A DNA stretch of 56,615 bases from Desulfobacteraceae bacterium (GTDB taxonomy: Bacteria; Desulfobacterota; Desulfobacteria; Desulfobacterales; Desulfosarcinaceae): assembly GCA_027068085.1 (NCBI GenBank), contig JAMOUQ010000007.1, positions 1 to 56,615 of the forward strand. The letters run 5' to 3'. This document shows, piece after piece, positions 1-7,800 of this stretch. Each line of letters starts with the position of its first letter. Position 1 is the first letter of the stretch. The position numbers and the translations under genes are program-made. The notes beneath the pieces are model-generated. The model did no database searches. It saw only the letters and a list, made by a program, of their open reading frames with translations, and was not told the DNA's origin.

Positions 1-239
1 CGCCTGCAGTGCCTTTTTATGAATATAAACATTGCGGGCCGCCAAACCAACAGTTTTCTTTCCCGTGCATTACGGCTGTGGACAACCGACGCGTGATTCC
101 GGTTGGCAAGGCGCTGAAGTCATCAATCGTTTGCCATCGGTCTTTGACTGCTGTAAGATTCTGCCCGGGCCATGGAAGTGTTTCCCGGTCCTGGAGCCGG
201 GTATTGTTTGCCAAACCATCAGGTCTGACAGGTGCCAGC

Positions 240-1976
240 ATGCCGGCTTTCAAATCCATTGTCGTTGTTCAGCCCCCGCCCCATCATCCGGCGGCCGGTC
301 TTCATTTTCTGCGTAAGGTTCTGACTGTCCTGGAAAAGCTTGGTATCGACCGGCAGTACTATCCGGCCGGAACAGCCTTTTACCGGCAGTACCTTGCAGA
401 TCCGGATCTGATGGAAGAAGCCGCGGCATGGCGCGGGGGCAAAGCGGCATTCGATTCAGGTTTCTGGGCGCAAGGCCCCCGTCTGGTCTCCCGTCTGGAA
501 AGCGACGGGTTTTTCAGTCCCCCTGCCCTGATAGAGAGTCTGGACTGGATCGATAATGCTCTTGACGGTCTGGTTGCCGGAACTTTCTCTCGGCTTGGCC
601 GCAGAGAGTTTGAGGCTTCCGGGATAAACAATGCCGGTGATCTTTTGCATTTTTCCCGCGATTCGGCCGGCAACCCGTTTTATGCCTTCGGTCGTTTGTG
701 CGCCCGGCCGGCATTGCCCGAAGGCGAAGGGATCATATTCACGGCCGAAACAGCGGGCCAGGCGGTTGCGGCCGCCAGTCTTGCCCTGGAGTGGCAAAAG
801 AGGCGGCCCTCTGTCCCCATGGGGATTGTGGGTCGCCGCCGCAACAATGCTGTCGGCGCGGCTGCCGAACTGGTCCATGATGTCTGCGGAACCGGATATG
901 CCGGCCCATGGTTACGCCTGTTGAATCAAATAGAATCAAGGATCGATTCGGCCGTGCCGGCGGAGCTTGAAGGTTCAGCCCTGGCACCGCCGTATCCGGC
1001 GGGGAATAACCCCCTGGTTGTGGAACAGGATCCTGACAACCAAAACACCGAACCGGACGGCACCGGCTCCGGCTGTCGTCTCCTGGTGTGGAAGGGTGCC
1101 GGCCGTGATCCTGCCGGACTTGGTGCCCGGCTGCACCGCAGTGCACGCCGGGGGCTGTGGAACCATCTGGAGATAGACAGCAGGAGGAAAGAGGCCGCCG
1201 GCCTGAGGGAGTTTGCCTCTCTCAACCCCAACCTGGCCCATTCATGGTGCATGATCAAGCCGCCGGTTTCGGCTTTCAGTGACCCCTGGCCGGAATATCC
1301 ATGGGGCCGGACGCGGTATGGCGAAACCCTTCATAGAGGGGGCCCCCTGTTTTGGCAGATTGTAAGAGATCCGGAATACCTGGCGATCCTGCTGACCCGC
1401 CAGGAACCGTCCGGGTTGAGGCGCTTGTTGTTGGACGAAACCGGAAAAGACGTCAAGCTTCTGGGTGAACGGCTGCAATATCATTTCTGCTCGCCCCGGG
1501 AGCTTGCTCCGGGGATGCTGGATGAGATCTGTCGCATGGTCAGTGCCGGCGGCACGGTCAACATGCGCTGGGTACGCCATAATCTGGAAAACGCCTTTCT
1601 GATTGCCTATGTCGAGGAAGATGGGGAAATCGTTGCCAATTCCAGCCTCAAACATCCCCGCCGGGAATACGTGGAGGCGGTCAGCCGGCAGGCCGGAATC
1701 GACCTGAGCGGTTTTCTGGAAAGAGGCTATACTTCCGTGAAACCCGAGTATCGTGGCCTGGGCATTGGTGCCAAGCTGCTGGAAGGGCTTACCCGCCGGG
1801 CTGCCGGCCGGCGTATCTTTTCCGTCATCGCCGAGGACAATGCGGCCACCAAGAAGATTGCCCTGCGTAACAAAACCCGTAAGGTGGCGGTTTTTTACAG
1901 TGAACGGGCCGGTAAAGAGGTGGGGGTCTGGATCCCGGAATGGATGCTGCCGCCCGGGACGCGGATTCTTGAGTAG
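240..1976 (+). CDS. Two-part protein with C-terminal GNAT acetyltransferase domain
   Basis: The last ~150 residues form a GNAT fold: a first strand region (AYVEEDGEIVANSSL), then the acetyl-CoA loop in VKPEYRGLGIGAKLLEGL, then an AEDNAATKKIALRNK segment. The first ~250 residues start with IVVVQPPPHHPAAGLHFLRK and later read GIIFTAETAGQAVAAA, which resembles a degenerate B12-binding Rossmann domain of the kind that precedes some radical SAM enzymes, but no CxxxCxxC motif follows. I chose the ATG at 240 because homology-like sequence begins there; the open frame extends upstream to about position 9 with low-complexity sequence. It is followed 23 bases later by an ATP-grasp ligase and then a PP-loop enzyme, so it probably N-acylates an intermediate made or used by them. 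The substrate is unknown. The 578-residue length is unusual for a stand-alone GNAT. Confidence 0.7.
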   Translation: MPAFKSIVVVQPPPHHPAAGLHFLRKVLTVLEKLGIDRQYYPAGTAFYRQYLADPDLMEEAAAWRGGKAAFDSGFWAQGPRLVSRLESDGFFSPPALIESLDWIDNALDGLVAGTFSRLGRREFEASGINNAGDLLHFSRDSAGNPFYAFGRLCARPALPEGEGIIFTAETAGQAVAAASLALEWQKRRPSVPMGIVGRRRNNAVGAAAELVHDVCGTGYAGPWLRLLNQIESRIDSAVPAELEGSALAPPYPAGNNPLVVEQDPDNQNTEPDGTGSGCRLLVWKGAGRDPAGLGARLHRSARRGLWNHLEIDSRRKEAAGLREFASLNPNLAHSWCMIKPPVSAFSDPWPEYPWGRTRYGETLHRGGPLFWQIVRDPEYLAILLTRQEPSGLRRLLLDETGKDVKLLGERLQYHFCSPRELAPGMLDEICRMVSAGGTVNMRWVRHNLENAFLIAYVEEDGEIVANSSLKHPRREYVEAVSRQAGIDLSGFLERGYTSVKPEYRGLGIGAKLLEGLTRRAAGRRIFSVIAEDNAATKKIALRNKTRKVAVFYSERAGKEVGVWIPEWMLPPGTRILE

Positions 1977-1999
1977 ATTGATTCGCAAGGGGAGGGGAT

Positions 2000-2905
2000 G
2001 TGACTGGCGGAAAAGCTTTGATCGGGATCGTTTCGGTGCGGGGGAAGGATTATCATCCCACCCGGCGGCTTATTGAGGCAGGCTCTGTCAGGGGATGCAC
2101 CGTCGTTGTCGTGAATCCGTATAGTGTTTGGCCCGGATTCGAAAAGAATCGGCCCGTTCTGCTGGGACGGCCTGAAGCTGAAGAGCTTGACGCGGTTTTG
2201 CCCAGGCAGGGAGCCGAAATCAGGGATTGCTGCCTGCCGTTGCTGGAGCATTTCGGACAGACGGGAGTTGTGGTGATCAACTCTTTGGAGGCTGTTTTGA
2301 AGGCCCGCAACAAGTTTTTCACCCTGCAGGCTCTTGCCCGGGCCGGACTGCCGGTGGCCTCCACCGTGTTTGTGAACCGGAAAGAAGGCCTGGAGGATGC
2401 TTTGCGCTTTCTGGGGGCAAAGGCAGTGGCCAAGCCGGTGAGCGGCCGCCGGGGAGACGGGATAACGCTTCTGGAGCGGGCCGATCAACTGCCATCGGCC
2501 CTGGTGGCGGAGTTGGACTCGGGACGGGGTGTGGTTGTTCAGGAATATATACCTCCTGCCGGGCGGCGTGACCTGAGGGTTTTTGTCGTCGGAACCGGGG
2601 CAGTGGCTGCCATGGAGCTTGTGCCGGCCGCCGGTGATTTCCGGGCCAATTTCGGCCTTGGAGGCCGTCCGCGGTCTGTCGAGCTGAGCCGGGAACAGGC
2701 GGATTTGGCTGTTGCGGCTGCCGGGGCGCTCGGCCTGGAGGTTGCCGGAGTGGACATGATGCTGGTGTCCGGGGGACGCCTGGTTGTGGGCGAGGTCAAT
2801 TATTCACCCGGTTTCGAGGCTCTGGAAGGGGTCAACGGTCGTGACATAGCCGGTGCCATTGTCGATTACGCGCTTGAAACCATTGAACAGCGCAAGAGGA
2901 TTTGA
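2000..2905 (+). CDS. RimK-like ATP-grasp carboxylate-amine ligase
   Basis: This 301-residue protein has the ATP-grasp layout of the RimK/LysX/MptN group. A pre-ATP-grasp domain comes first (ALIGIVSVRGKDYHPTRRLI). An ATP-binding lysine region follows (ARNKFFTLQALARAGLP, then AVAKPVSGRRGDGI), then the hinge VVVQEYIPPAGRRDLRVFVVG, and a metal-binding end (AGVDMMLVSGG, VGEVNYSPGFEALEGVNG). Such enzymes use ATP to join an amino group to a carboxylate, often adding glutamate or another amino acid to a peptide or cofactor. The start is GTG at 2000, preceded by GGAGGGG at 1991. The gene sits between a GNAT-fusion gene and a PP-loop gene in the same direction with tight spacing, so a shared biosynthetic pathway is likely. 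The metal-binding acidic and Asn residues (D in GVDMM, E and N in GEVNYSP) are present, so it should be active. Confidence 0.85.
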   Translation: MTGGKALIGIVSVRGKDYHPTRRLIEAGSVRGCTVVVVNPYSVWPGFEKNRPVLLGRPEAEELDAVLPRQGAEIRDCCLPLLEHFGQTGVVVINSLEAVLKARNKFFTLQALARAGLPVASTVFVNRKEGLEDALRFLGAKAVAKPVSGRRGDGITLLERADQLPSALVAELDSGRGVVVQEYIPPAGRRDLRVFVVGTGAVAAMELVPAAGDFRANFGLGGRPRSVELSREQADLAVAAAGALGLEVAGVDMMLVSGGRLVVGEVNYSPGFEALEGVNGRDIAGAIVDYALETIEQRKRI

Positions 2906-2907
2906 AA

Positions 2908-4044
2908 GTGAAACTAACCGATTTGAGAAAAAAGTCGTCCGGGGACCTGGTGCAGGTGTCGGCAAGGGTTGTCTGGGAGGAAATTGACCGGGAACCGGAG
3001 GAGATCTTCATCGCCACCGTGCCTGATTTTGCAAGCGATCTTGTCCCCGAGCCCGAGGCTTTTCTGACCGGCGTGCTGATACCGGCCCTTCACCTGGGGG
3101 AAAAGCGGATTGTTGCCGAGCAGGATATTTGCCCCCGCCTGATCCAGAATCTGGAGACGGTCATGGGCCTGATGCACCATTGGTCCGAAGGGCGGATGAA
3201 ACCGCTGAAATTCGAAGTTCCCCTGAAAAAAAATGCGGTATACAGCGGCCGGCCGCGCCGGGCCGGCATGTTTCTGTCAGGAGGCATCGATTCCCTGGCC
3301 AGCCTGCGGATCAACCGGCTGCTTTTCCCGCAGGAGCATCAGGATTACATTCGTGACGGCCTGTTGCTGCATGGTTTCGATATAGGCGGCGTTATCAAGC
3401 GGGGAGCCAAGTACCACGTTTTCGAGCGGGCCATGCGGCACATGGAAGCGGTGGCAGAAGATGCCGGCGTGACCCTCTTGCCGGTATACACCAACATCCG
3501 CCACCTGTGCGATGACCGGGACCTGTGGCTGAACCGGTTTTTCGGGGCCGTGCTGGCCGCCGCGGCCCTGGCTTTTTCTTCCCGTTTTCACCTGGTGAAC
3601 ATCGCCGCATCCTATGACATCTACAACCTGGTTCCATGTGGCTCCCATCCCTTGCTGGATCCGTTGTACGGCAGTGCCGATCTTGCAATCCGTCATTGTG
3701 ATGTACACCTGCGAAGAATCGACAAACTCAGGATAGTGGCCAGCTGGCCGGTGGCTCTGGACAACCTGAGAGTATGCCTGGCCAACGTGGCCGATCGGCT
3801 CAATTGCGGCCGGTGCGAAAAATGCGTCCGCACCATGTGCGGCCTGGAAGCCATCGGCGCCCTGGCCAAATGCCGGGCTTTTGAAGCCGACCGGGTAGAT
3901 CCCGGCCTTTTCGATGCTTTCGACATCACCATCCGGCATCGGCAGCCGTTTTACGAGGAGTTGCTGGAGCCGCTGGAAGCCAGGGGCAGCCTGGAGCTTG
4001 CCGATAGGATCAGGCGCGAGCTCGGCCGGACGGACAAACACTGA
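2908..4044 (+). CDS. PP-loop ATP pyrophosphatase (QueC/asparagine-synthase-like) with Cys cluster
   Basis: The P-loop SGGIDSLASL near residue 125 is the SGGxDS signature of N-type ATP pyrophosphatases such as QueC, asparagine synthase and NAD synthetase. A cysteine cluster NCGRCEKCVRTMCGL lies near residue 303 and would bind zinc or an iron-sulfur cluster. The N-terminal ~115 residues are not recognised. I prefer GTG at 2908 over the TTG at 2902: AGAGGA at 2895-2900 is 7 bases from the GTG but only 1 from the TTG. The preceding ligase gene stops at 2905, so the two are translationally adjacent. The family adenylates a substrate carbonyl for attack by an amine or thiol. With an ATP-grasp ligase and a GNAT in the same operon this suggests stepwise modification of a small molecule or peptide, but the product cannot be deduced. 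Confidence 0.75.
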   Translation: MKLTDLRKKSSGDLVQVSARVVWEEIDREPEEIFIATVPDFASDLVPEPEAFLTGVLIPALHLGEKRIVAEQDICPRLIQNLETVMGLMHHWSEGRMKPLKFEVPLKKNAVYSGRPRRAGMFLSGGIDSLASLRINRLLFPQEHQDYIRDGLLLHGFDIGGVIKRGAKYHVFERAMRHMEAVAEDAGVTLLPVYTNIRHLCDDRDLWLNRFFGAVLAAAALAFSSRFHLVNIAASYDIYNLVPCGSHPLLDPLYGSADLAIRHCDVHLRRIDKLRIVASWPVALDNLRVCLANVADRLNCGRCEKCVRTMCGLEAIGALAKCRAFEADRVDPGLFDAFDITIRHRQPFYEELLEPLEARGSLELADRIRRELGRTDKH

Positions 4045-4126
4045 CGGCACCGGGCATGGAAGATCGTTCAGGACCGCAGGTGGTCGATGCGCGGCAAAAC
4101 GACCGGCGGGACGATACCATCTTGGC

Positions 4127-4155
4127 TTGACAGTCTTCAGGGGCTCTGCCATAAA
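4127..4155 (+). promoter_or_regulatory. Sigma-70-like promoter of the FG-GAP protein gene
   Basis: TTGACA at 4127-4132, a 17-base spacer and CATAAA at 4150-4155 form a near-consensus promoter. Transcription would begin near 4162, giving a ~25-base leader before the GTG at 4187. This separates the exported FG-GAP protein from the upstream ligase operon. Confidence 0.6.
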
Positions 4156-4186
4156 TTTACGCTTAATAAAGCAACAGGAGGATGCT

Positions 4187-5902
4187 GTGCGGTATATTCG
4201 ATCATTGTGTCTGTCGTTACTGGCCGTCGGCCTGGTCAGCCTGCATTGCGTCCATTGCGCGTATGCCGGCCAGAGCGGTGTGCGGGTGGCCATCCTGCCT
4301 TTCACCGTCAATGCACAAGACGGAAAGGACTACACTTTCCTCCAGAAAGGTGTGGGGGCCATGCTGAGCTCGCGCCTGTCATGGCCGGGCAAAGTGTCTG
4401 TGATTGCCCTGAATGAGACCTCCAAAGTGCTGGAAACGACCCAGGGCTTCAGCGGTGACAGCAAGGCCCTGCTGGTTGCGGCCAAGCTGCGGGCCGATTA
4501 TGTCCTGTATGGCAGTCTTACCGTCCTGGGCCGGAGCGTCAGCATCGATGCCAAACTGCTGGATGTCTCCGGAAGGAAGGAGCCGGTTTCATTTTTCCAG
4601 CAATGCAGTGTAATGGACGAGGTGATCCCGGCCATAAACCGCTTTGCGACCCAGGTCAATGCCGCAGTTTTCGGGCGCCGTCCCGCAGATGTTAATGTTG
4701 CCGCCTCCCGGGGCAACAACCAGGTTGACGATAACAAAGCTATTGCCGAACAGACAGAAGCGCGCCAGCATCCGGGAAAACTCGTTGAAAACCAGGCCGG
4801 GGTATCTGCGTCGGGCACAGGTGCCGGACAGGCAAACAACAGCTCGCCTCTCAATCCGGCGTTCATCACGGCCCAGGGCCGGACGCGCCGCGGGACGGAA
4901 TTCTGGAAGAGCCGGACTTTCGACAAGGCCATCAACGCCATGGCCATGGGTGATATCGATTCTGACGGAAGGATCGAAACGCTTCTGGCAAGTCCCACCA
5001 TGGTGACGGCCTACCGGGTCGAAGGCCGGCGGATGGTGAAGGCCTACCAGGTATTGGAAGACAAGCACACGATCATCATCGGCCTGGACGTGGCTGACAT
5101 CAACGGTAACGGAAAGCCTGAAATCTTCATTACCCGCTTGAACAAAAACCGTAACAGCCTGCGGTCCACCGTGCTGGAATACGACGGTTCCGGTTTCAAG
5201 ACGATCGTTGCCAAATCTGCCTGGTACTACAGGGTGGTGAAGCCGGTGCAGGGGAGCCCGGTTCTGTACGGACAGCATCAGAAGACTTCCAGTGACGATG
5301 TGTTCGCCGAACCCGTCTTCCAGATGGGCTGGGAAAGCCGGAGGTATGCCAAGCAGGAGAGGATATTGCCTGCGGGCAAAGCCAACGCGCTCGGTTTCAG
5401 TTACGGGGATATCACCGCCAGCGGCAATCCGGTCGCCGTTGCCTACGACCGCTATGACCACCTGCAGATCGTGGACCGTTCGGGAAACGTACAGTGGAAG
5501 GGCATCAGGCGTTACGGGGGCAGCACCCTGTATTACAGGCTGCCAAAGTCCGAGCCCGGTTCGGTTGACCTGCAGTACTATCCCATGCGGATCTTGATCG
5601 CCGATCTCGATCATGATGGCAAAACAGAGGTGATTGCGGTCAAGAATTACGATGTGGCCGGCAACCTGCTGAAAAGCTTCAGGGCTTTCAAGGAAGCCCA
5701 TGTGGAATCCTTTTCATGGGATGGCCTGGGGCTTGCCTCCAACTGGAAGACCCGCAAGATATCCGGTCATATAAGGGACTTCGGAATCGCCGATTTCGAC
5801 GCCGACGGTAAAAAGGAACTGGTGGCGGTGGTGGTCATCAGTGAAGGCCGGGTGATCGGAACCCAGCCAAGGTCGGCGGTGATAGCCTACGAGTTGAATT
5901 GA
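4187..5902 (+). CDS. Exported FG-GAP/VCBS-repeat protein with LpoB/CsgG-like N-terminal domain
   Basis: The start is GTG at 4187, with AGGAGG at 4176-4181 five bases upstream; the open frame reaches back to 3914 but only as overlap with the previous gene. A signal peptide is visible (RYIRSLCLSLLAVGLVSL, probable cleavage after AYA). Residues ~30-180 (RVAILPFTVN, YVLYGSLTVLG, IDAKLLDVSG) resemble the TolB-N/CsgG/LpoB-type domain common in exported deltaproteobacterial proteins. The C-terminal ~330 residues carry Ca-binding FG-GAP/VCBS repeats: MGDIDSDGRIETL, VADINGNGKPEIF, IADLDHDGKTEVIAV and IADFDADGKKELVAV. A periplasmic or outer-membrane-associated beta-propeller is likely. The linker at ~180-240 is low-complexity. 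It has its own promoter. No enzymatic function can be assigned. Confidence 0.8.
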   Translation: MRYIRSLCLSLLAVGLVSLHCVHCAYAGQSGVRVAILPFTVNAQDGKDYTFLQKGVGAMLSSRLSWPGKVSVIALNETSKVLETTQGFSGDSKALLVAAKLRADYVLYGSLTVLGRSVSIDAKLLDVSGRKEPVSFFQQCSVMDEVIPAINRFATQVNAAVFGRRPADVNVAASRGNNQVDDNKAIAEQTEARQHPGKLVENQAGVSASGTGAGQANNSSPLNPAFITAQGRTRRGTEFWKSRTFDKAINAMAMGDIDSDGRIETLLASPTMVTAYRVEGRRMVKAYQVLEDKHTIIIGLDVADINGNGKPEIFITRLNKNRNSLRSTVLEYDGSGFKTIVAKSAWYYRVVKPVQGSPVLYGQHQKTSSDDVFAEPVFQMGWESRRYAKQERILPAGKANALGFSYGDITASGNPVAVAYDRYDHLQIVDRSGNVQWKGIRRYGGSTLYYRLPKSEPGSVDLQYYPMRILIADLDHDGKTEVIAVKNYDVAGNLLKSFRAFKEAHVESFSWDGLGLASNWKTRKISGHIRDFGIADFDADGKKELVAVVVISEGRVIGTQPRSAVIAYELN

Positions 5903-6314
5903 TCGGGATTGTCCCTTTTTTACAGCCGCACCCGTTCCGGGACAGCAAATATCAGGCCTGATTTCTGTCCCCCATTCTGATCCATTTCTAATACAGGGAT
6001 AACACATCAGCCTGCGCCGGGGCTTCCGGTAGGGGCGGGGATCGCCCCCCGTACGCCGGGTCCTGTCCGGGGCTCCGGGCATATTTCAGTCAGCCGGGTG
6101 GGCATTCGGCTTGCCGGCTGCCAAGTTCCCGGCCCCTGAAATGGGGCGTGATACGGTTTTTATTTAACCACTGTTAAAAAAAGCACGGCCTTTTGGTATC
6201 CCGCGCTTGCCCGGGACTCGAAGGACGCTCGGCTTGATCTGCAATAAAAAACCCGGATTCCCCCTGGCGGGAGAATCCGGGCCGGATGTGCTTTTCAGCT
6301 GCTATGCGGCAGGT
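5903..6314. other. Intergenic region between convergent genes
   Basis: No convincing coding sequence. It holds a weak 4-bp hairpin followed by six T at 5905-5921, which could end the FG-GAP transcript, a GC hairpin around 6032-6048, and the porin terminator listed separately. Nothing else is recognised. Confidence 0.6.
6246..6281 (-). terminator. Rho-independent terminator of the porin gene
   Basis: A 9-bp stem, CCCGGATTC (6252-6260) with GAATCCGGG (6273-6281), is followed on the minus strand by a run of U (AAAAAA at 6246-6251 on plus). It lies ~35 bases past the porin stop codon. Confidence 0.85.
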
Positions 6315-7352
6315 TTAGAAATTGATCTGCCACTTGGCGCCGAAGTAGGTCACGTCACCCTGATCGACCAGGTCGGAATCACGATCGATGATACCGAATT
6401 CAGGTACCACGAAGAAGCCGGGGGCGATGTTGATGGTGGCGTTGATGTAGTACTGCTGGGCCTTGTCTTCCTTGGAGCCGCTTACGTCGGGCTCGTAGGT
6501 CATGGCGCTGTAGCCGGCTTCGACGGTGAACTTGTCGCTGGCCTTGAAGCCGAGGACAGCCAGATAACCCAGACCCTTGGAATCATCATAATCGCCGTCG
6601 GCGTCGTAATCGGCGTATTTGTCCTGAGTAAGCTTGCCCAATACCAAGGCGCCGTAGTCGCCCAGGTTGATTCCGTAATGCAAAGCGGCTTTGGCATAGA
6701 AGGCGTCCATGTTGACACCGCCGCCCACTCCCACAACGTAGGAAGCGACAGATTCGTCTTTGCCGCTGGCGGTAGCGTTGATGGCGTCATAGGTCTGGTA
6801 GCCGCCGAAGACGTCCACGAAGAAGGTGTCGGCCTTGAAGCTGTAGGCGGCTTCGATCTTGGGCAGATCGACTTCATATTTGCCTGTGGCTGATATGGTG
6901 CTTTTTTGGGTCGGCTGAACCAGGGCCACTTTGAATGCACCCATCTTCAGCTGGAGCATGGGCTTCCGTCCCTCATAGAGACCGCCCACGCCGAGCAGGT
7001 TGCCGTCCGTGCCATAGACACTGTTGCTGTAGAAAGCATTGGTCGGGGTGTAGGACTGACCAACCAGCAGCTGGCCTGAACCGAAGTTCCAGGTACCATA
7101 GAGCAGACGAACGTTGACGCCTGTTCCGTATTCGAAACGGCCGCCGATTACATCGCTGGTCTTGACTTTTGCGCCGATACGGCTGTTGCCCTGCAGATTC
7201 CACTGGGTGTTGTCGGAGCTTTTGGCGGTTCCTCCCGGATCATCGGATACACGCCAGGTTGCCATACGGGCGCTGCCGTAAAAATTCCAGTCGGCGGCCA
7301 TGGCCGGAACTGCCATGCCGAGTACCAGCAAAACTACCAGTAATTTTTTCAT
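6315..7352 (-). CDS. Outer-membrane porin, beta-barrel
   Basis: This 345-residue protein has a classic signal peptide (MKKLLVVLLVLGMAVPAMA, cleaved before ADWNFYG). The rest alternates aromatic and polar residues in beta-strand-like stretches (SARMATW, RFEYGTGVNVRLLYGTW, YAKAALHYGINLG), and the chain ends in phenylalanine (KWQINF), the usual barrel-assembly signal. It matches the unnamed porins abundant in Desulfobacterota. The start ATG at 7350-7352 is preceded by AAGGAGGA with 8-base spacing. An in-frame extension to 7436 exists, but the signal peptide decides for the ATG. A loop rich in aspartate (DYDADGDYDDSKG) may bind calcium. The gene is monocistronic, with a promoter at 7536-7564 and a terminator at 6246-6281, fitting a highly expressed porin. 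Confidence 0.85.
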   Translation of the reverse strand: MKKLLVVLLVLGMAVPAMAADWNFYGSARMATWRVSDDPGGTAKSSDNTQWNLQGNSRIGAKVKTSDVIGGRFEYGTGVNVRLLYGTWNFGSGQLLVGQSYTPTNAFYSNSVYGTDGNLLGVGGLYEGRKPMLQLKMGAFKVALVQPTQKSTISATGKYEVDLPKIEAAYSFKADTFFVDVFGGYQTYDAINATASGKDESVASYVVGVGGGVNMDAFYAKAALHYGINLGDYGALVLGKLTQDKYADYDADGDYDDSKGLGYLAVLGFKASDKFTVEAGYSAMTYEPDVSGSKEDKAQQYYINATINIAPGFFVVPEFGIIDRDSDLVDQGDVTYFGAKWQINF

Positions 7353-7800
7353 CTTAATCGTCCTCCTTAACGACTTATTGAAAAATCTGTTCTCATAAAT
7401 GAAGAATTCAACCGCAGAAGCCACTGATTCCGCCAACCACCTCCTTTCCTTTCAGGCATTCAACCGCCTGTTAATGCTGCGTTTTTTGGTTTTATAAAGG
7501 CAGGGCGAAGACCCGGCCAATAAAAAACCAAGTCATATCTAACAGCAGGTGTGATAAAAGTCAAGCTGTTTTATGGCGCGCAACGAGTTGGATTAGTTAG
7601 GAAACAGGGCGCAGGGTTACGATCCCGTCCGGCGCCTGGGAGGCAAGCGGAATTTGCGTTTCCGCATCGCGGCCGGTTCGGTTGCCACGGCCCGAGGATC
7701 GATTTTACCGCAGCCGGATTTGCCAGCCGGGCACCGCGTACCTATAATCATTGAAAGGCCGCTGTCCGTTTTTCCCGATTTCATGACAGGAGCGCATCAT
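7353..7800. other. Divergent intergenic region between porin and DUF255 gene
   Basis: Contains the ~177-base porin leader and the porin promoter. A second AGGAGGTGG on the minus strand at 7437-7445 is too close to the in-frame TTG at 7434-7436 to be a convincing start. No separate promoter for the DUF255 gene was recognised. Confidence 0.55.
7536..7564 (-). promoter_or_regulatory. Sigma-70-like promoter of the porin gene
   Basis: On the minus strand TTGACT (7559-7564), a 17-base spacer and TAGATA (7536-7541). Transcription would start near 7529. Confidence 0.5.

Noticed and set aside
1-239. Coding start of the first protein upstream of 240
   Set aside because: The open frame continues from position 9, but this part lacks family-like sequence and a ribosome-binding site; no other feature is seen there.
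3914-4186. N-terminal extension of the FG-GAP protein
   Set aside because: It overlaps the PP-loop gene and would bury the signal peptide; the promoter and AGGAGG point to GTG at 4187.
6207-6893. 228-codon open frame on the plus strand over the porin gene
   Set aside because: It is antisense to a gene with a signal peptide, ribosome-binding site, promoter and terminator; its composition is a shadow of that gene.
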